A DNA stretch of 6,160 bases, taken from the NCBI GenBank assembly GCA_947631725.1, contig CANRML010000075.1, positions 1 through 6,160 on the forward strand, written 5' to 3'. This DNA is from an uncultured Clostridia bacterium (GTDB lineage Bacteria > Bacillota > Clostridia > TANB77 > CAG-508). The translations under genes and the position numbers were made by a program. This document shows, one piece after another, positions 1 through 4,278 of the stretch. The notes under the pieces were generated by a model, which was not told where the DNA came from, searched no databases, and was given only the letters and a program-made list of their open reading frames with translations. Numbering within the stretch: position 1 is the first letter of the stretch; every line of letters starts with the position of its first letter.

Positions 1-551
1 ATATTATAAAAATAAGTTGCTTCTAAATCTGCTTCATGTGTCAATAATGCCAATGGATATTTAGTATATGCTAACCCTACTGTTGTATATTGTTCTTTTG
101 GCTCTGTAAATCCCATATGCCATCTAATGCTATATTTTTCTTCTGGTGTGAGCTTCATATATTCTGTAATCATCATTACTGACTTTTCTCCATGTCCATA
201 TGGTATTGTATCATCTACTGTATAATATGCTACTTTTTCCCAAACTCCTAGTGCATTTTTTGCATTTCTATAATCAATTTTATAAAAATTTGCTTTACAA
301 ATATCATGTAATAATGCAATTATAATTATAGATTCTTCTGGTACATCTATTGGCTCTATATTTGTTTGTACTTTATGTTTTAAAATTTCATATACTTTTA
401 AGCTATGTTCCACTAAGCCTCCTTCATAATTTCCATGAAATCTAGTACTTGCAGGCGCTTTAAAGAAGTCTGTTTTTTCCAAAAACTCTATAAGTTCATC
501 CATACCTTCTCTTTTTACTGTTTTTAATAATTCTAAAAATTTTTCCTTCAT
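1..551 (-). CDS. HD-domain phosphohydrolase-like protein, 3' end cut by the window edge
   Basis: Reading the minus strand from the ATG at 549-551 gives 183 complete codons with no stop before the window edge, so the C-terminus is missing. The protein has the ordered metal-binding pattern of the HD superfamily: FHGNYEGG (His39), VEHS (His49), the LLHDICK motif (His82-Asp83), PYGHGEKS (His120), RWHMG (His145) and a late Asp175 in HEADLEA. In this family these residues usually bind one or two divalent metals and cleave phosphomonoesters or phosphodiesters of nucleotides. The N-terminal 'HGNYEGGLVEHSL' resembles the matching part of YhaM-type 3'-5' exoribonucleases, but no OB-fold nucleic-acid domain precedes it, so the substrate is unknown. 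No signal peptide or membrane segment is seen, so it is probably cytosolic. AGAAGGGA lies about 10 bases before the ATG. The gene has its own candidate promoter after the terminator of the preceding gene. The HD family call is secure; the function is not. Confidence 0.85.
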   Translation of the reverse strand, partial: MKEKFLELLKTVKREGMDELIEFLEKTDFFKAPASTRFHGNYEGGLVEHSLKVYEILKHKVQTNIEPIDVPEESIIIIALLHDICKANFYKIDYRNAKNALGVWEKVAYYTVDDTIPYGHGEKSVMMITEYMKLTPEEKYSIRWHMGFTEPKEQYTTVGLAYTKYPLALLTHEADLEATYFYN

Positions 552-583
552 TTGCTTTAATTCCCTTCTCTTTTTATGTATTC

Positions 584-612
584 ATTGTACTCGAAAAGAC
601 AAAAAATAGCAA
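584..612 (-). promoter_or_regulatory. Candidate sigma-A promoter of the HD-domain gene
   Basis: On the minus strand TTGCTA (607-612) and TACAAT (584-589) are separated by exactly 17 bases. They match the consensus boxes at 4 of 6 and 5 of 6 positions. The predicted start of transcription is near 577, about 25 bases before the HD gene's ATG. The -35 box lies inside the terminator hairpin of the upstream gene, so the two signals share bases. Confidence 0.55.
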
Positions 613-633
613 GATGTTCTTGCTACTTTTTTT
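601..633 (-). terminator. Intrinsic terminator after the pilin/FGE-fold gene
   Basis: A perfect 8-bp stem (607-614 with 618-625) closes a 3-base loop. On the minus strand it is followed by six T residues (601-606), about 15 bases after the stop codon at 641-643. The plus strand also has a seven-T run (627-633), so the hairpin could act in both directions. It is placed to end transcription of the gene at 641-2332. Confidence 0.8.
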
Positions 634-640
634 CATTTGT

Positions 641-2332
641 TTACCAATATAGAATTGAGCGGAAACCTATATTATATGCTTTACTTTCTTTATTTGTTTT
701 TACTCTACTACTTGTAACCTTTTCATTTTCTAAGTAGTTTGATCCTCTAACACTAGACTGAGTGTCTGGATCATTTACAGATTCTGTTGTCCACTCTGAG
801 CAATTGCTTCCCATATTATATATATTACATCCGATATCTTCAGTATCTCCTGTATTTTTTAATGTTCCATTTCCATCTTTTCTATTTGAATAATTTTTTA
901 CTACATTATCATATTTTTGAATAAATACAATTGCTGTATCCCATGCATAACTATTTATTAAATCACTTTTAATGTCAGTATATAGTTCTTGGCAAGCATT
1001 TGATGCTTCACTTTGAGATACATTATTCCATAACATCTTTGTATTTATTTCGTTATCTTCACTTTCTGTAGATATACCTTGTGATACAATACTTAGAGCC
1101 TTTCCATCTTCTCTTTTACTTGCTTCATACCTAGCAATGTAGTATCCACCATTATTTTGTACACTTTCTTTAAATTTTTTAATACTAGTTGCTGGTGTAT
1201 TTCCATATAGTGATGTTTCCATTTCTTCGAAAAATTTATCTTCAACACTTATTGGTGCATTTCCTTGTACTTGAACATTTCCGTTTTCATCAAATGTATA
1301 TCTATTTAATTTTATTTCTGCAGTATCAACTGGTATCCATACATATTGACTACCATCTCTATTTTCGATAACTAATCCGCTATTTACTGCTTCTCTTGTA
1401 GGAGCTGATAAGCCATTACCCCATATAGCTCCTCTAGTTGTTTCATCTTCTAGAGGTTTAAATCCTTTTGGAATAACTGGATTATATGCTGTACTTTGTG
1501 TTCTTCCATTTATCGTACTATTTTGAGTATAATATCCATCTTCATCTGTTTGTCCTGCTTTTATAGTTATAGTTTGAGTTCCTAAGTCTACATCTGGGCT
1601 ATGAAGTACTTGAATATCATATGTTCCAGGAACATCTACATCAAAAGTAAGATTTTCCTCTGTTTTCCAATCTTCTTCATCTTTTAATTTATATTTTACT
1701 TGCCATTTTGATACATATTTATCATGTTTTGGAGTAATTGTTATTTGATATCCAGATATAAGCGGTTTTATTTCTACTTCAAATGTTCCATTTGAAGTTA
1801 TTTGATTATTATATGTAACATTATATAAACTACTTTCGATTTGCTCTAGCATATAGTAGTCTTTACCTTCATATGTACATTTTTCTAAAGCTATTACAAT
1901 CGTATCTTCCAAATTGATAAAGTAGTTTCTTTCTAACTTATCAAATTCCAATTTATCAGCAAGATATTCTTTTGGGCATAGTCGAAAACCTTTTTTTAGT
2001 TCTTCTACACTAATATTCTTATCTGCTGCTTTTTTCTCTAACACTTCATTTACTTCTTTAGAGTTCCACACTGCTTGCTCTTTTTCTTCCCATATCATTT
2101 CTTCATATGTTGTAAGTTCTACACCTAGAGTTTTGTTTTCTCTAATATATTCTACTGATATTTCATTTATTTTGCTTTGCACCATAGTTAGTTCTGCTTG
2201 AAAGCTCATAAACTGCGCTGATTTTACTGTATCCACCCCTGTTTTTACAGTAATACCTGCAATTATGAAAATCACAATAATTGTTGCAACAAGAGCTATA
2301 AGTGTAATTCCTCTTTCTCCATTATTCTTCAT
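641..2332 (-). CDS. Type IV prepilin-like surface protein with a C-terminal FGE/SUMF1 (C-type-lectin-like) fold
   Basis: This 563-residue protein has three recognisable parts. Residues 1-27 form a class III (prepilin-like) signal: a short charged head, a likely cleavage after Gly8 (RG/ITLIALV) and a hydrophobic helix 9-27. The +5 Glu of classical pilins is Ala13. Residues 28-170 form an alpha-helical stretch and a pilin-like 'YEGKDYYMLEQ' segment. Residues about 180-260 are beta-rich and look like an Ig-type sandwich. From about 283 (NPVIPKGF, SQYVWIPVD) to the end, the protein matches FGE-sulfatase/SUMF1-like domains: YYIARYEAS (397-405), WNNVSQSEA, SYAWDTAI, NIYNMGSNCSEWTTE (503-517), VRGSNY and NIGFRS. 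The catalytic Cys pair of true formylglycine-generating enzymes is absent from the last segment, so a binding role is likelier than enzymatic activity. It is probably exported and anchored or assembled by a pilus/type II-like system encoded elsewhere. The start is supported by AAGGAG six bases upstream. It appears to be a single-gene transcript. The ligand is unknown. Confidence 0.85.
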   Translation of the reverse strand: MKNNGERGITLIALVATIIVIFIIAGITVKTGVDTVKSAQFMSFQAELTMVQSKINEISVEYIRENKTLGVELTTYEEMIWEEKEQAVWNSKEVNEVLEKKAADKNISVEELKKGFRLCPKEYLADKLEFDKLERNYFINLEDTIVIALEKCTYEGKDYYMLEQIESSLYNVTYNNQITSNGTFEVEIKPLISGYQITITPKHDKYVSKWQVKYKLKDEEDWKTEENLTFDVDVPGTYDIQVLHSPDVDLGTQTITIKAGQTDEDGYYTQNSTINGRTQSTAYNPVIPKGFKPLEDETTRGAIWGNGLSAPTREAVNSGLVIENRDGSQYVWIPVDTAEIKLNRYTFDENGNVQVQGNAPISVEDKFFEEMETSLYGNTPATSIKKFKESVQNNGGYYIARYEASKREDGKALSIVSQGISTESEDNEINTKMLWNNVSQSEASNACQELYTDIKSDLINSYAWDTAIVFIQKYDNVVKNYSNRKDGNGTLKNTGDTEDIGCNIYNMGSNCSEWTTESVNDPDTQSSVRGSNYLENEKVTSSRVKTNKESKAYNIGFRSILYW

Positions 2333-2338
2333 TAGTTT

Positions 2339-2345
2339 CTCCTTT
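2339..2345 (-). promoter_or_regulatory. Ribosome binding site of the pilin/FGE-fold gene
   Basis: On the minus strand AAAGGAG ends six bases before the ATG at 2330-2332. This near-ideal Shine-Dalgarno site and spacing fix the start, and place the prepilin cleavage motif eight residues from the N-terminus, as expected for the family. Confidence 0.8.
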
Positions 2346-2363
2346 TTCTTTTACTTCTCTTTA

Positions 2364-2392
2364 ATTTTACTATATAAAAATTTAAAAATCAA
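2364..2392 (-). promoter_or_regulatory. Candidate sigma-A promoter of the pilin/FGE-fold gene
   Basis: On the minus strand TTGATT (2387-2392) and TAAAAT (2364-2369) are 17 bases apart, matching consensus at 4 of 6 and 5 of 6 positions. The predicted transcription start near 2357 gives a leader of about 25 bases. The -35 box lies only about 10 bases from the -35 box of the divergent GT51 promoter. Confidence 0.55.
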
Positions 2393-2399
2393 TATTTTT

Positions 2400-2411
2400 T
2401 ATTTGCAAATA
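2400..2411. repeat. 12-bp perfect palindrome between the divergent promoters
   Basis: TATTTGCAAATA reads the same on both strands. It covers the candidate -35 box of the GT51 promoter and lies a few bases from the -35 box of the opposite promoter. This would suit an operator for a dimeric repressor, but AT-rich DNA yields short palindromes by chance, so the regulatory role is only inferred. Confidence 0.35.
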
Positions 2412-2430
2412 TCAATTTTTAATGTATAAT
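2403..2430 (+). promoter_or_regulatory. Candidate sigma-A promoter of the GT51 glycosyltransferase gene
   Basis: TTGCAA (2403-2408) and a perfect TATAAT (2425-2430) are 16 bases apart. The predicted transcription start is near 2437, about 24 bases before the ATG at 2461. The -10 box overlaps an in-frame upstream ATG at 2422, which therefore cannot be the start codon if this promoter is used. Confidence 0.65.
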
Positions 2431-2460
2431 TATTTTATAAAAAGGAAAGAGAGAATATTT

Positions 2461-3156
2461 ATGAAACTATTTAGAAAAATAATTTTAATTTTATTTATTC
2501 TACTCCTTGTTGCTTTTTCCATTATTTTCTTTATTGGTTTTAGTGCATACTCAAGTGCTTTAAAAGAAAAGCCCTTGTTTGATAGAGTAAAAGAAGTCAC
2601 CTCTAAGGAAAATTTTGTAAAATTTGATGACATGTCAGAATTATATCGTAATGCAGTAATTGCTGTTGAAGATCATCGTTACTATGACCATGGTCCAGTA
2701 GATTATATAGCTATTGCAAGAGCTATTTTTACAAATATAAAAAATGGAGAACTTCAGGAGGGTGGAAGTACAATTACACAGCAAGTTGCAAAAAATATTG
2801 TATTTTCCCAAGATCAAAATTGGGTAAGAAAACTTGGTGAAATTTTTGCTTCATTTGATTTAGAAAAAAATTACTCCAAAAATGAAATTTTTGAAATCTA
2901 TGTAAATTCAGCATATTTTGGAGATGGATATTATGGAATTTATGATGCAAGCCAAGGATATTATGGAAAAAATCCTAAAGATTTAGATTTAAGTGAAGCC
3001 TCAATGTTAGCTGGTATTCCTAATGCTCCTTCTGTATATTCTCCAAATGTAAATCCAGATTTAGCTAAAAAAAGACAAAAGCATGTTATAGAAAAAATGA
3101 AAGAATATGGATATATTTCAGAAAATACTATATTACCAATAAAGGAAGAACCTTAA
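2461..3156 (+). CDS. Monofunctional peptidoglycan glycosyltransferase (GT51 family)
   Basis: This 231-residue protein polymerises lipid II into glycan strands at the outer face of the membrane. Residues 7-29 form one membrane anchor after a short basic head (MKLFRK). The five GT51 motifs follow in order. Motif 1 is AVEDHRYYDHG, with the presumed catalytic Glu70. Motif 2 is GGSTITQQVAKN (101-112). Motif 3 is RKLGEIF (123-129), with the second conserved Glu127. Motif 4 is KNEIFEIYVNSAYFG (140-154) followed by GYYGK, and motif 5 is MLAGIPNAPSVYSP (182-195). The chain ends soon after, so there is no penicillin-binding transpeptidase domain. The length fits monofunctional glycosyltransferases (MtgA/SgtB type) rather than class A PBPs. 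Motif 1 has Pro where many relatives have Gly just before the V-D pair. The start at 2461 is chosen because GGAAAGAGAG ends seven bases upstream and residues 2 onward look like a normal anchor; the ATG at 2422 lies in the promoter. It is transcribed divergently from the pilin-like gene and convergently with mnmA. Confidence 0.92.
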   Translation: MKLFRKIILILFILLLVAFSIIFFIGFSAYSSALKEKPLFDRVKEVTSKENFVKFDDMSELYRNAVIAVEDHRYYDHGPVDYIAIARAIFTNIKNGELQEGGSTITQQVAKNIVFSQDQNWVRKLGEIFASFDLEKNYSKNEIFEIYVNSAYFGDGYYGIYDASQGYYGKNPKDLDLSEASMLAGIPNAPSVYSPNVNPDLAKKRQKHVIEKMKEYGYISENTILPIKEEP

Positions 3157-3181
3157 CTAGTTCTTCCTTTAAATAATTTTT
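3141..3181. terminator. Shared hairpin at the convergent ends of the GT51 gene and mnmA
   Basis: An 11-bp perfect stem (3141-3151 with 3160-3170) encloses an 8-base loop. The GT51 stop (3154-3156) lies in the loop, and the mnmA stop (3169-3171 on the minus strand) sits at the stem's edge. On the plus side a T-rich tract follows only after a short A-rich gap (TTTTT at 3177-3181), and the minus side has no clear T run. It is therefore a plausible but imperfect intrinsic terminator. Confidence 0.5.
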
Positions 3182-4248
3182 CCCCCACCTAATACTATTC
3201 CTTCTTCATCATAAAATACTACTGCTTGTCCTGGAGTAATAGCTCTTTGTGGTTCTTCAAATTCAACTTTTAGTATATTATCATCTTTTAAGTAAATTGT
3301 TGCCTTTGCCTCTTTTGCTCTATAACGAATTTTTGCATAACACTCTATTTCTCCATTTTTTTGAATTTTTTTTGTTGGAATAATCCAATGGATATTTTGA
3401 GCATATAACGTTTTTTCATATAATTCTTTTTCTGGTCCTACAATAACTTGATTTTTTTCTTTATCTATTTTTACCACATATAAAGGTTCTTTATATGATA
3501 TTCCTAATCCTTTTCTTTGCCCTACTGTATAATTTATTAGTCCTTCATGTTTTCCTAAAACTTCACCTGTTTTTAATACTATATTTCCCTTTTTAGGTTT
3601 TTCTTCTATATGTTTTTTTAGAAATTCTTGATATGAATTATTAGGAATAAAGCATATTTCTTGACTATCCTTTTTTTCTGCAATATCTAAATCATTTTCC
3701 TTAGCAATTTTTCTTGTATCTTCCTTACTAGTATAATTTTGAAGTGGAAATAGGATTTTTTCAACTAAGTCTTGTGGAATAGTATATAAAAAATATGTCT
3801 GGTCCTTTTTTTGTTCTTCTGCTTTTTTTAATATCATTTGTTCATATTTTTCAGAATATCCTGTTTTTGCATAATGGCCTGTTGCTATATATTGACATTG
3901 TAATTCTTTTGCTTTTTGATAAAACGTACCAAATTTTAAATATTGATTGCATTCTATACAAGGATTAGGCGTTTTTGCTTGTGTATATTCTTCAATAAAA
4001 TGGTCTACAACTTTGCACTTAAATTCTTCTTTGCAATTAATTGTATAATGCGGAATCCCTAATTTATCACAAACTCTTTTTGCATCATAAACTGCATCTA
4101 CACCACAGCATGTACTATCTGCTCCATCTGATTCTGCATCCCATAGTCTCATTGTACATCCAATAACTTCATATCCTTGTTTTTTCAGTAAAATTGCAGA
4201 TACTGAGCTATCTACACCTCCACTCATTCCTAGTAATACTCTTTCCAT
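3169..4248 (-). CDS. mnmA: tRNA-specific 2-thiouridylase MnmA
   Basis: MnmA activates C2 of the wobble uridine U34 in tRNA-Lys, -Glu and -Gln with ATP and inserts sulfur, giving s2U. The 359-residue length is normal. The N-terminal PP-loop ATP pyrophosphatase motif is SGGVDSS (residues 9-15). TPNPCIECN places the first catalytic cysteine at Cys100 (equivalent to Cys102 in E. coli), with an extra Cys97 beside it. The second catalytic cysteine is Cys199 in SQEICFI. The KKDQTYFLY segment (147-155), the YTVGQRKGLGI signature (240-250) of the central domain, and the C-terminal beta-barrel ending in PGQAVVFYDEEGIVLGGG are all present. STCCGV (45-50) is typical of anaerobe versions. The gene follows aspS by 30 bases with no clear terminator between, so it is probably co-transcribed. 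Its ribosome binding site AGGAAGGA lies 12 bases before the ATG. An ATG directly after that site is followed at once by TGA and cannot be the start. Confidence 0.96.
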   Translation of the reverse strand: MERVLLGMSGGVDSSVSAILLKKQGYEVIGCTMRLWDAESDGADSTCCGVDAVYDAKRVCDKLGIPHYTINCKEEFKCKVVDHFIEEYTQAKTPNPCIECNQYLKFGTFYQKAKELQCQYIATGHYAKTGYSEKYEQMILKKAEEQKKDQTYFLYTIPQDLVEKILFPLQNYTSKEDTRKIAKENDLDIAEKKDSQEICFIPNNSYQEFLKKHIEEKPKKGNIVLKTGEVLGKHEGLINYTVGQRKGLGISYKEPLYVVKIDKEKNQVIVGPEKELYEKTLYAQNIHWIIPTKKIQKNGEIECYAKIRYRAKEAKATIYLKDDNILKVEFEEPQRAITPGQAVVFYDEEGIVLGGGKII

Positions 4249-4260
4249 ATTTATTCACAT

Positions 4261-4268
4261 TCCTTCCT
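4261..4268 (-). promoter_or_regulatory. Ribosome binding site of mnmA with long spacing
   Basis: On the minus strand AGGAAGGA is followed by 12 bases and then the mnmA ATG (4246-4248). An in-frame ATG-TGA start-stop pair directly abuts the site (4255-4260). The same arrangement of site, adjacent ATG and second ATG 12 bases on occurs before aspS. Confidence 0.6.
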
Positions 4269-4278
4269 AAGAAAAAAA

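Noticed and set aside
641..830. Possible diversity-generating retroelement variable region at the 3' end of the FGE-fold gene
   Set aside because: The fold and C-terminal position fit a retroelement target. However, no template repeat resembling this end and no reverse transcriptase gene occur in the window, and the next features downstream are a terminator and an HD gene. Sequence beyond position 1 would be needed to reopen this.
1189..1371. Plus-strand open frame of 60 codons inside the pilin-like gene
   Set aside because: It is antisense to a well-supported coding region, has no ribosome binding site that stands out and shows biased His/Leu/Phe/Tyr composition typical of the reverse frame of AT-rich genes.
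2422..2460. Upstream ATG start for the GT51 gene
   Set aside because: It would add 13 residues (MYNYFIKRKERIF) but overlaps the TATAAT box at 2425-2430 and has no ribosome binding site. The ATG at 2461 has a good one.
2430..2633. Minus-strand open frame overlapping the start of the GT51 gene
   Set aside because: It is the reverse of the membrane anchor and early catalytic region of GT51, with no recognisable domain and no convincing start signals.
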